NCBI GenBank assembly: GCA_902475475.1 | Contig: CABRZY010000035.1 | Location: 1-13,389, forward strand | Source: an uncultured Collinsella sp. | Lineage (GTDB): Bacteria > Actinomycetota > Coriobacteriia > Coriobacteriales > Coriobacteriaceae | Direction: 5' to 3' | DNA length: 13,389 bases | In this document: one piece after another, positions 1 to 7,199 of the stretch | Position numbering within the stretch: position 1 is the stretch's first letter | Layout: every line of letters begins with the position of its first letter | Program-made: the position numbers and the translations under genes | Notes under the pieces: generated by a model | What the model was told of the DNA's origin: nothing | The model's input: only the letters and a program-made list of their open reading frames with translations | The model's database searches: none

Positions 1-34
1 ACGTCCCGAATCTTGGAGGTTCGAGAAACTCCCG

Positions 35-1408
<1,374 letters not shown>

Positions 1409-1432
1409 GGCAAGGAAGAGTAGGGGAGAGTT

Positions 1433-2266
1433 ATGGCAGGCCTGTTCAACATCCTTAAGGTCACCGTCAGCGAGGACAAGATCTGCGCGCATGTGCTGGT
1501 GAACCCCGGCATGCCGCTCATGACCTCGGAGGATATCGAGGCCACGGCGCGCGTGTATTACCTGGTGCCGGCGATTGCCAAGCACCTGTGCCTGGGTGAT
1601 TCCGGTCGCGAGTTCCAGGACTGCATGGGCCAGACCGAGCTTTGCCACCTGCTTGAGCACGTGACGGTCGAGCTCATGAACGAGACCGGTCTTGCGGGCA
1701 GCATTTCGTGCGGCCGCACCCGCGTGAGCGAGCACGACGAGCGCGTCTTTGAGATTGAGCTTTCGTGCCCCGATGATGCGCTGACCATCGGTGCGCTGTC
1801 TTCGGCCACCTTTATGATGGACTGGGCCTACCTGCACGCCGACCAGCCAGCTCCCGACGTGGAGGACACGGTCGCGGGCCTGCGCAACCTGGTGCTGGGC
1901 ATGCGTGCCGAGGCCGAGGGCAAAGATCCGCACGAGGCCGTCGCCGCCGCGAATGGTGAGGACGTGGCAGGGGATGCCATTGAGGACGACGCCGCTGTTG
2001 GCAGTGAAGCCGCTGCCGAGCCCGTTTCCGATACGGCCGCCGAGCCTGCCGAGCCCCAGGGCGTTCCCAACTTTGACGACGAGCCGCAGGCGGCTATTGA
2101 TACCGAAGGCGCGACCGTCGAGAGCCACGAGGTCCCCGCTGCCGTCTTTGGCGGTGCGGCAACGGTTCCGGCGGGAGCTGCGCACGAGGGCAGCCTGCCG
2201 CTCGTGGACGGCTCCGGCGAGGACCCTGCCGCCACGGTGACCATGCCGGCCCTGCCGCGGGAGTAA
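1433..2266 (+). CDS. Hypothetical protein with a cyanophycin-synthetase N-domain-like region (HxxEH, GRTR) and acidic tail
   Basis: This 277-residue protein has two parts. Residues 1-135 look folded and resemble the N-terminal domain of cyanophycin synthetase (CphA). Shared landmarks, judged from memory of CphA sequences, are H72-L-L-E75-H76 with E80 four residues on, GRTR at 94-97, and the preceding pattern of 'VPAI...H' then a Phe/Asp-rich helix. Residues about 160-277 are Ala/Glu/Asp/Pro-rich and probably disordered. The ATP-grasp and Mur-ligase domains that make cyanophycin are absent, as the protein stops after the N-like region and tail. The CphA N domain is reported to carry a metal-dependent hydrolase site in some enzymes, so a small metallohydrolase or binding protein is possible; this is inference. 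The ATG is preceded by GGGGAG at about 1423-1428. It lies 24 bases after the CNNM/CorC gene, probably in one operon. No signal peptide or membrane segment is seen. Confidence 0.85.
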   Translation: MAGLFNILKVTVSEDKICAHVLVNPGMPLMTSEDIEATARVYYLVPAIAKHLCLGDSGREFQDCMGQTELCHLLEHVTVELMNETGLAGSISCGRTRVSEHDERVFEIELSCPDDALTIGALSSATFMMDWAYLHADQPAPDVEDTVAGLRNLVLGMRAEAEGKDPHEAVAAANGEDVAGDAIEDDAAVGSEAAAEPVSDTAAEPAEPQGVPNFDDEPQAAIDTEGATVESHEVPAAVFGGAATVPAGAAHEGSLPLVDGSGEDPAATVTMPALPRE

Positions 2267-2281
2267 GCTCACGCGTTTATC

Positions 2282-2328
2282 GCCGCCGTCTACCTGCGCT
2301 TTTACCGTACGCAGATGAGCGGGGCGGC
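2282..2328 (+). other. Nested inverted repeats after the CphA-N-like gene
   Basis: GCCGCC at 2282-2287 can pair with GGCGGC at 2323-2328, and inside it CTGCG (2295-2299 region) can pair with CGCAG (about 2310-2314). No T-run follows, so this is a weak terminator candidate for the upstream operon. It also overlaps the place where a -35 element for the next gene would lie, so it could instead influence that promoter. Confidence 0.3.
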
Positions 2329-2345
2329 AAGTGTTGCGCTGCGGG

Positions 2346-2351
2346 TATAAT
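2346..2351 (+). promoter_or_regulatory. Probable -10 element (TATAAT) for the ytxH-like/PRC operon
   Basis: A perfect TATAAT lies in the gap between two plus-strand operons, 51 bases before the chosen start of the YtxH-like gene. Transcription would start near 2358 and give a 5'UTR of about 45 bases that contains the hairpin and the RBS. No good -35 hexamer is visible at the expected spacing (GGCGGC lies there), so the promoter may rely on another contact or an activator. Confidence 0.55.
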
Positions 2352-2367
2352 GGACAGCATTCAAACG

Positions 2368-2387
2368 GTGGGCACCGAGGTGCCCAC
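2368..2387 (+). promoter_or_regulatory. Perfect 9-bp inverted repeat directly upstream of the RBS
   Basis: GTGGGCACC (2368-2376) and GGTGCCCAC (2379-2387) are exact reverse complements separated by GA. In RNA this makes a compact stem ending one base before the RBS (2389-2395). It could be a protein operator overlapping the start of transcription, an mRNA-stabilising 5' hairpin, or a translational control element. Its position just after the expected transcription start is unlike that of a terminator, and no T-run follows. Confidence 0.6.
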
Positions 2388-2388
2388 A

Positions 2389-2395
2389 GGAGAGG
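2389..2395 (+). promoter_or_regulatory. RBS that decides the start of the YtxH-like gene
   Basis: GGAGAGG lies 7 bases before the ATG at 2403 and only 1 base before the in-frame ATG at 2397. The spacing favours 2403. The reading frame is open up to a GTG at 2331, but that codon lies upstream of the -10 element and cannot be used from this promoter. Confidence 0.6.
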
Positions 2396-2402
2396 AATGA
2401 TC

Positions 2403-2792
2403 ATGGGAAAGACTTTCAGCTTTGTCTCCGGCGCGCTCTTTGGTGCTGCCGCCGGCGCTATCATCGGCGTTGCCCTGGCCCCGCGTTCGGGTGCCGAGAC
2501 CCGCGCCATGGCTGCCGATATCGCCAACGATGCTTGGGATAACATGCGCGACACCTACGAGCACGGTGCCGAGGAGGCCCGCGCCGCGGTCAGTGACTTC
2601 GGCCCGATGGTCGACGCTAAGACCGATGACCTGCGTGCCAAGGTCGACTTGGCCCGCGAGCGCATGGACCAACTGCGCGAGCAGCTCAACGATGCCATCT
2701 CGGGTGGCAACGTGACGCCCGCCGCCGATGTCGTGGTCGAGAACGCCGTCGAGGCCGACACCGAGGCTGCGGAGCCTTCGACCGAGGCATAA
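2403..2792 (+). CDS. YtxH domain-containing small membrane protein
   Basis: The chosen start gives 129 residues. Residues about 6-28 form a small-residue-rich hydrophobic helix, followed by the LAPRSGAETR motif that is typical of YtxH-like proteins. Residues about 30-95 are charged and probably a long helix or coiled coil, and the last ~30 are an acidic Ala/Glu tail. Members are usually annotated as general stress proteins; the biochemical role is not known. The stop codon TAA overlaps the ATG of the next gene by one base, so the two are very probably translationally coupled and may act together. Expression is likely from the TATAAT at 2346 through a 5'UTR hairpin. The family call is good, the function is unknown. 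Confidence 0.85.
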   Translation: MGKTFSFVSGALFGAAAGAIIGVALAPRSGAETRAMAADIANDAWDNMRDTYEHGAEEARAAVSDFGPMVDAKTDDLRAKVDLARERMDQLREQLNDAISGGNVTPAADVVVENAVEADTEAAEPSTEA

Positions 2793-3547
2793 TGCGCACC
2801 GGGGATTTTGTCGGCATCAAGGTTTACCGCAAGCCTGCCGAGGACAAGCGCACCAAAAAGGACGGCACGCCGCGTAGCCCCAAAAAGCTCGGTAAGATTC
2901 ATTTTCCGGTCTTTTCGCCGGGCGGCACGCGCGTGGTGGGTTTTATGGTTCGCCAGTCCGATATCGCGGGCATGATCGAGCGTCCCGACCGGTTTGTGGC
3001 GCTCGATGCTATCGGTGTCTACGAGGGTGCCATCGCGGTCGATGACGCCAAGGGCACCTATGATGCCGCCGCTGCCAAGCGCCTCGATATCAACCTGGAC
3101 GACTGCATTATCTGGGTCGGTATGGACGTGCGCACGGAATCGGGCGATGCCGTGGGCTATTGCTCGGACGTTGAGTTCAAACCGCGTTCGGGCATTGTGC
3201 AGACGTTCTATGTGACCGCCAGCGCTGCGTCGAGCATGTTGGTGGGCGACACGCAGGTGCCGCCGACGATGCTGCGCGGCTACGATAGCGGCGCGATGAT
3301 CGTCTCGGATGAGGTCAAGACGCTCGGGTATTCGGGCGGTGCGGCCGCCAAGGCTGCCGAGGCGAGTGTCGTGGTGGGCGACAAGGTCAAAAAGGGTGCC
3401 AAGGTGCTCGACGACAAGGGCTCGGTTGCCGTTGACAAGGGCAGTCGCGCGCTGGGCAAGCAACTCGGCAAGACGCGCGGCATGTTCAAGGCCTTTAAGG
3501 ACGAATATCAAAAGGCGAGCGGGGGCTCGTCGAAAGCTAACAAATAG
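2792..3547 (+). CDS. PRC-barrel domain protein (two barrel repeats, basic C-terminal tail)
   Basis: This 251-residue protein has no signal peptide or membrane segment. Residues about 1-85 and 105-175 read as two PRC-barrel-like beta units, with phrases such as VVGFMVRQSDIAGM and GDAVGYCSDVEF. Residues 195-251 form a Lys/Gly-rich basic tail, which could contact RNA, DNA or acidic lipids; this is inference. PRC barrels act as small adaptor domains in RNA processing, photosynthetic reaction centres and ion-transport-associated proteins. The same domain type is fused to the N terminus of the MgtE-like protein at 5347, so this organism uses it repeatedly. The ATG overlaps the TAA of the YtxH-like gene (TAATG) and a terminator follows 21 bases after the stop, so the pair forms a complete two-gene unit. 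Confidence 0.8.
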   Translation: MRTGDFVGIKVYRKPAEDKRTKKDGTPRSPKKLGKIHFPVFSPGGTRVVGFMVRQSDIAGMIERPDRFVALDAIGVYEGAIAVDDAKGTYDAAAAKRLDINLDDCIIWVGMDVRTESGDAVGYCSDVEFKPRSGIVQTFYVTASAASSMLVGDTQVPPTMLRGYDSGAMIVSDEVKTLGYSGGAAAKAAEASVVVGDKVKKGAKVLDDKGSVAVDKGSRALGKQLGKTRGMFKAFKDEYQKASGGSSKANK

Positions 3548-3568
3548 CGACATACCAAACGATGGGAG

Positions 3569-3598
3569 GCGAGCCGGAGACATGTAACTCCGGCTCGC
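3569..3598 (+). terminator. Intrinsic terminator after the PRC-barrel gene
   Basis: GCGAGCCGGAG (3569-3579) pairs perfectly with CTCCGGCTCGC (3588-3598) around an 8-base loop, followed by TGTGTTTAT. This is an 11-bp GC-rich stem with a modest T-rich tail. It ends only 21 bases before the next start codon, leaving no room for a promoter between them. Confidence 0.8.
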
Positions 3599-3619
3599 TG
3601 TGTTTATGGGGGAGGGCAC

Positions 3620-5026
3620 ATGCGCCAAAACGGATCTAATGTTAACGGGCGATCGAGTGCGCGCTCGACGGCGCGTCGCGATTTGGGGCAGCTGCCCAGC
3701 GGCCAGCGCCGCCGTCGTCGTAAGCCCGGCGCGGTGTACCTCAACCACAGCCGTGGGTTTAGCGATCGCAGCGCACGCATCGGCAACGGGCGTTCGCCCC
3801 GCCGTTCGTCTCGCCTGCCCTACGCGCTCATCGCCGTGGGCTGCGCGTTCGTACTGTTTGTCGCCGCCGTTGTGGGCTATATCAACCGTAGTGTGGACGT
3901 CGTGCTCAACGGAGAGCAGACCGCGGTGCGCGTGGGCTCTACGCTGCAGACGCTTATCGACGATCAGGAGTTGACCGACACCTATTCCGCCGGCGATTTG
4001 CTGGCGGTCGACGACAGCGTGCTCAAGCGCCATGGCGGCGAAAAGCTGTCGGTGAAGGTTGACGGCAAGCGTGTAAAGCAGGGCAAGTGGGATAGCCGCG
4101 AGCTTACCGGCGGCGAGAAGATCACGATTAAGGATGGCCGCAACGTCTACGAGAAGCACGAGGTGCAGGCTACGACCATCGAGCCCAAGCTCAAAGTCGA
4201 GGGCACGGGTGCCATCGAGTACGTGCAAACCTGGGGCGTCCAGGGTCGTTCCGAGGTGTGGGTCGGCGAACAGTCGGGCAAGACGCAGGACCGCGGCGAG
4301 GTCGTGCCCGCCACCGATTGCATCGTCGCCTGTGCCAGCGTGGCACCCAAGGGCAATGAGAAGGTCGTGGCTCTGACGTTTGACGAGGGCCCCAGCGGCG
4401 CTACCAAACAGATTTTGCAGGTGCTCAAAGAGAAGGGTGTCACCGCGACGTTCTTTCTTTCGGGCGATAGCGTGGAGGGCAACCCCGCTACGGCCAAGGC
4501 GATTGTCGATGCCGGATGCGAGGTCGGTTCCAACAGCTACAGCGACGATTCGCTCAAGGGCGAGGACCGCGAGACGGTGCGCAAGCAAATTTCGAAGGGT
4601 ACCGACGCCATCAAGTCGGCGACCGGCGTGAAGACGATGCTGCTGCGTGCCCCGTACGCCGCTTTTGACGAGCAAAACTGGATCGACTCGATGGATTTGG
4701 TGTCCGCGGTGGTCTCGTGGAATATCGATTCGGGCGATTGGCTGCTCAACGGTGCCGACGAGCAGGTCTCGACGGTGCTGGATTCGGTGACGCCGGGCAA
4801 TATCGTGCTGCTCACCGATAGCGATGAGTGCTCCGAGCAGACGCTCGAGGCGCTGCCGCAGATTATCGACGGGCTTATTGCCGACGGCTACAAAATCGTG
4901 ACGTTGAGCGATCTGGTCAAGACGGATACGGCGCTGAGCAAAAAGCTCACCTCGCTGACGAAGGTCACTATGCCCAAAAACGCCGTGTTCCCCCAGCTCG
5001 CCGAAAATGACGACACCACGGAATAG
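3620..5026 (+). CDS. Membrane-anchored polysaccharide deacetylase-like (NodB fold) protein with degenerate active site
   Basis: This 468-residue protein has an Arg/Ser-rich cytoplasmic tail (1-65), one membrane anchor (about 66-88), an extracellular beta-rich region (about 91-235; the first part, SVDVVLNGEQTAVRVG, resembles DUF348/ubiquitin-like repeats), and a NodB polysaccharide deacetylase fold (about 246-450). The NodB motifs are all recognisable but altered. TFDDGP reads TFDEGP (253-258). The zinc histidines of HSxxH read N305-S-Y-S-D309. RPPYG reads R343-A-P-Y-A. The final catalytic Leu-His reads L398-T399. The DSxDW motif is kept (D370-S-G-D-W374). With three histidines and one aspartate changed it probably cannot bind zinc as a classic deacetylase does, so a sugar-binding or scaffold role at the cell wall is more likely. 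The ATG is preceded by GGGGGAGGG (3608-3616). It sits 21 bases after a terminator, so its promoter is unclear. Confidence 0.87.
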   Translation: MRQNGSNVNGRSSARSTARRDLGQLPSGQRRRRRKPGAVYLNHSRGFSDRSARIGNGRSPRRSSRLPYALIAVGCAFVLFVAAVVGYINRSVDVVLNGEQTAVRVGSTLQTLIDDQELTDTYSAGDLLAVDDSVLKRHGGEKLSVKVDGKRVKQGKWDSRELTGGEKITIKDGRNVYEKHEVQATTIEPKLKVEGTGAIEYVQTWGVQGRSEVWVGEQSGKTQDRGEVVPATDCIVACASVAPKGNEKVVALTFDEGPSGATKQILQVLKEKGVTATFFLSGDSVEGNPATAKAIVDAGCEVGSNSYSDDSLKGEDRETVRKQISKGTDAIKSATGVKTMLLRAPYAAFDEQNWIDSMDLVSAVVSWNIDSGDWLLNGADEQVSTVLDSVTPGNIVLLTDSDECSEQTLEALPQIIDGLIADGYKIVTLSDLVKTDTALSKKLTSLTKVTMPKNAVFPQLAENDDTTE

Positions 5027-5126
5027 TCGTTTAAGAACGTCCCCAATGACTATGTCACGGATGCGTTAGCGTTTGGTATGCCTGCAATGTGCGGCGCATA
5101 AATTCGGTGCCACGGCGCGATGCTGA

Positions 5127-5135
5127 TGCTATAGT
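5127..5135 (+). promoter_or_regulatory. Probable extended -10 element for the MgtE-like/Nramp operon
   Basis: TGCTATAGT matches an extended -10 (TGnTATAnT, one mismatch in the hexamer). Transcription would begin near 5142, giving a leader of roughly 205 bases before the start codon. No clear -35 hexamer is present, which fits an extended -10 promoter. Confidence 0.45.
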
Positions 5136-5165
5136 TACTGCGGATAACAAGGGTCAAGAGAAAGG

Positions 5166-5217
5166 TTGCAGGTGAAATCCAAACCTCGACCATACAGTCG
5201 ATGACCCCTTGCAGGTG
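5166..5217 (+). repeat. Direct repeat TTGCAGGTG in the leader
   Basis: TTGCAGGTG occurs at 5166-5174 and again at 5209-5217. The first copy lies in a loop of the proposed three-way junction and the second just after it. They may be duplicated structural elements or alternative pairing partners. Confidence 0.6.
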
Positions 5218-5335
5218 CTTTCTGCGCATGCACGGGGTGTAAGCGCCGAGCGGCGTGCCGCCCGCGCATGCGTATACATATCCAGAAGTCCACGGAGTGC
5301 GTGCCATCACGGCCGCAGCCCGAAGGAATAATGAT

Positions 5336-5341
5336 GGGGAG
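5336..5341 (+). promoter_or_regulatory. RBS supporting a TTG start of the MgtE-like gene
   Basis: GGGGAG lies 5 bases before the TTG at 5347. The ATGs at 5331 and 5334 are in another frame that stops at 5363. The RBS falls inside a proposed hairpin (5301-5344), so its access may be regulated. Confidence 0.6.
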
Positions 5342-5346
5342 CACCA

Positions 5347-7191
5347 TTGAATTATCTGAGTGAGATGCTCAAGTTGCCGGTCTTGGACGTCGATGGCGAA
5401 AAGCTCGGCGTAGTGAACGATTTTGGCATTGCCACCGGCGAAGTTTTTCCGCACGTGACGTCGCTTGCGTTCCGCGGTCCCGGCAAGACACCGTTTATGA
5501 TCAGCTGGCGCAAATGGGTCGACCGTATCGACGAGACGGGCGTGTACCTCAATACATCTGCGACCAATATTCGCTTTTCGTATCTGCAGCCGACCGAGCT
5601 GCTGCTTGCGCGTGACGTGCTCAACAAGCAGATTGTCGACACGCAGGGCATGAAGGTCGTGCGCGTAAACGACATCAAGTTTTCCATGTCGGGCGAAAAT
5701 CAGCTGCGTTTGCTGGGTGCCGAGGTGGGCGCTCGCGGCCTGCTGCGTGCGATTAGTCCCGCGCTCGAGCATGTCGTCGAGGGCTTTATGAAGCATCTGG
5801 GCAAGCCGCTTGGCGAGGACATCATCGCTTGGTCCTACATGGACCTGCTCGACCGTTCAACTAAGAACATTCAGCTTTCGGTGTCGCACAAGACGCTCGG
5901 TGAGCTGCACCCTGCCGATATTGCTGACATTATCGAGCAGCTCGACCCGCGCCTGCGCGCACAGGTATTTGCGCAGCTCGACACCGCCCAGGCCGCCGAG
6001 GCCATCTCGGAGTTCGACGATGACGAGCTTATGACCGAGATGCTCGAGGGCCTGTCCGACACGGACGCGTCGTCGATGCTGGCCATGATGGATCCGGACG
6101 ACGCCGCCGACCTAATCGACGAGCTCGATTACGAGAAGGCCGAGAAACTCCTGCGCCTGATGGGCGTCAAGGAGGAGAAGGCGATTCGTAACCTGCTGGG
6201 CTATGAGGATAACACCGCCGGCCGCATCATGACCTCGGAGTTTGTCTCCCTGCCCGCCACGGCGACGGTCGGTGACGCCATTGACGCGATTCGCAAACTC
6301 GATGAAGACTTCGAGAGCGTCTACTACGTATACACCGTGGATCCGAGCGGTATGCTCACCGGCGTACTTTCGCTGCGCACGCTCATCGTGGCCGATCGCG
6401 ACGCCACGCTGGGCCAGCTGGCCTATCGCGACCTGGTTTATGTGTCGCCCGACGACGACCAGGAAGACGTAACGGACGAGATGACCAAGTACGACCTGGT
6501 CGCCATCCCCGTTTGCGACGAGAATCGTCACATTTTGGGTATTGTGACCTTTGACGACGCCATGGACGTTATCGCCGAGGAACACCAGGAGGACCTGCAG
6601 ATCGCGGGCGTCGGCTCGGGCGATAGCGCGTCGGACGACTCGACGAACGTGCTCAGCTGGTTCGTGCATCGTCAGTACTGGGTCGTCGTGTGGGGCATCG
6701 CCTCGTGCATTATGGCGACGGTGCTGGGGACGGCGCTGGGCTCCGCGCATCTGGTGGTGTTTCCCATGTGCGCCATGCCGCTCGTGCTGCTGGCTGCCTC
6801 GCGTATGGTGTCGTTCGTCAAGAACTACTTCCTCGAGTACGACGGTCACGACGACGAGCCCAAACCTTACCTGGGATTCTTCTTCCAGAGCACGGGTATG
6901 GGCCTGATCCTTTCGCTCGTGACCTATCTGTGCGCGCAGCTGGTGCGCACCGCCGCGTTCCCCGACGCCCCCATGTTTGAGGAGCAGCTCTTTACCGGCT
7001 GCTTTAATATCGCTGCCGTCATTTGCCTGGTTGGCAACATGAGCGCCGTGATTTATCTGATGGTGCTGTTCTGGCGCGACGAGCATGATCTCAACACGTC
7101 GGGCACCGCCATGAACGTCATTGCCGTCATGATCTCGTGTGTGGCGTACTGCATCGCCGCGGTGCTGCTCACCATGTCAGTCATGGGTTAG
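5347..7191 (+). CDS. MgtE-like magnesium transporter-family protein: PRC barrel, MgtE_N, CBS pair, five TM segments
   Basis: This 614-residue protein is longer than classic MgtE (about 450). Two PRC-barrel-like units occupy residues 1-165. An MgtE_N helical domain lies at about 185-290 (LHPADIADIIEQLDP; DPDDAADLIDEL), and a CBS pair at about 294-415. Five hydrophobic segments lie at about 446-468, 470-490, 508-532, 552-575 and 588-611. In characterised MgtE the cytosolic domains sense Mg2+ and gate the pore. Here the pore motifs look absent: the expected GGN-containing TM2 reads FPMCAMPLVLLAASRM, and the last segment has NTSGTAMNVIAV where MgtE has a conserved Asp. It may therefore be a sensor or partner subunit rather than a channel; this is inference. 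A TTG start with RBS GGGGAG is chosen; ATG 5365 (residue 7) is the alternative. Its stop overlaps the RBS of the Nramp-related gene, so the two are coupled. Confidence 0.85.
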   Translation: MNYLSEMLKLPVLDVDGEKLGVVNDFGIATGEVFPHVTSLAFRGPGKTPFMISWRKWVDRIDETGVYLNTSATNIRFSYLQPTELLLARDVLNKQIVDTQGMKVVRVNDIKFSMSGENQLRLLGAEVGARGLLRAISPALEHVVEGFMKHLGKPLGEDIIAWSYMDLLDRSTKNIQLSVSHKTLGELHPADIADIIEQLDPRLRAQVFAQLDTAQAAEAISEFDDDELMTEMLEGLSDTDASSMLAMMDPDDAADLIDELDYEKAEKLLRLMGVKEEKAIRNLLGYEDNTAGRIMTSEFVSLPATATVGDAIDAIRKLDEDFESVYYVYTVDPSGMLTGVLSLRTLIVADRDATLGQLAYRDLVYVSPDDDQEDVTDEMTKYDLVAIPVCDENRHILGIVTFDDAMDVIAEEHQEDLQIAGVGSGDSASDDSTNVLSWFVHRQYWVVVWGIASCIMATVLGTALGSAHLVVFPMCAMPLVLLAASRMVSFVKNYFLEYDGHDDEPKPYLGFFFQSTGMGLILSLVTYLCAQLVRTAAFPDAPMFEEQLFTGCFNIAAVICLVGNMSAVIYLMVLFWRDEHDLNTSGTAMNVIAVMISCVAYCIAAVLLTMSVMG

Positions 7192-7195
7192 GTGG
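7190..7195 (+). promoter_or_regulatory. RBS that sets a GTG start for the Nramp-related gene
   Basis: AGGTGG overlaps the TAG stop of the MgtE-like gene and lies 4 bases before GTG 7200. The frame is open further upstream to 7137, but that stretch lies inside the MgtE-like gene and encodes a His/Arg-rich peptide unlike an Nramp N terminus. Confidence 0.6.
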
Positions 7196-7199
7196 TCGC

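Larger units (their letters stand above)
5142..5344 (+). ncRNA. Candidate structured 5' leader (riboswitch-like) of the MgtE-like/Nramp operon
   Basis: Several complementary segments nest as in a regulatory RNA. GGATA (5142-5146) can pair with TATCC (5279-5283) and close the structure. GGGTCA (5151-5156) pairs with TGACCC (5202-5207), enclosing AGGTT/AACCT (5163-5167 with 5182-5186) and CGAC/GTCG (5187-5190 with 5197-5200), a compact three-way junction. The CCCC at 5205-5208 could alternatively pair with GGGG at 5234-5237, giving mutually exclusive folds. GCGGC-GT-GCCGC forms a hairpin near 5250-5261. Near the start codon, GTGC/GCAC (5301-5304 with 5341-5344) and CATCA/TGATG (5305-5309 with 5332-5336) would fold over the RBS. 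I could not match it to the M-box or another known riboswitch consensus. The fold is hand-drawn and not tested by covariation. Confidence 0.4.
5027..5346 (+). other. 320-base gap before the MgtE-like gene, with a candidate promoter and structured leader
   Basis: No protein gene is supported here. The first ~100 bases show no convincing terminator for the deacetylase-like gene; only short repeats such as TGAC-tat-GTCA are visible. An extended -10 element lies at 5127-5135. From about 5142 the sequence is rich in nested inverted repeats and runs up to the RBS at 5336; these are described in the next entries. Confidence 0.6.

Noticed and set aside
2555..4675. Long minus-strand open frame (706 codons) opposite the PRC and deacetylase-like genes
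   Set aside because: It crosses a strong plus-strand terminator and its translated composition is that of a shadow frame.
5160..5200. FMN or cobalamin riboswitch fragment, because of AGGTGAAATCC
   Set aside because: The remaining conserved blocks of either class are missing and the downstream genes do not fit.
5142..5346. M-box (ykoK) magnesium riboswitch
   Set aside because: The context is right, but the conserved M-box blocks as I know them are not present in order; only short look-alikes (AGGTGA, TACAGT) are found.
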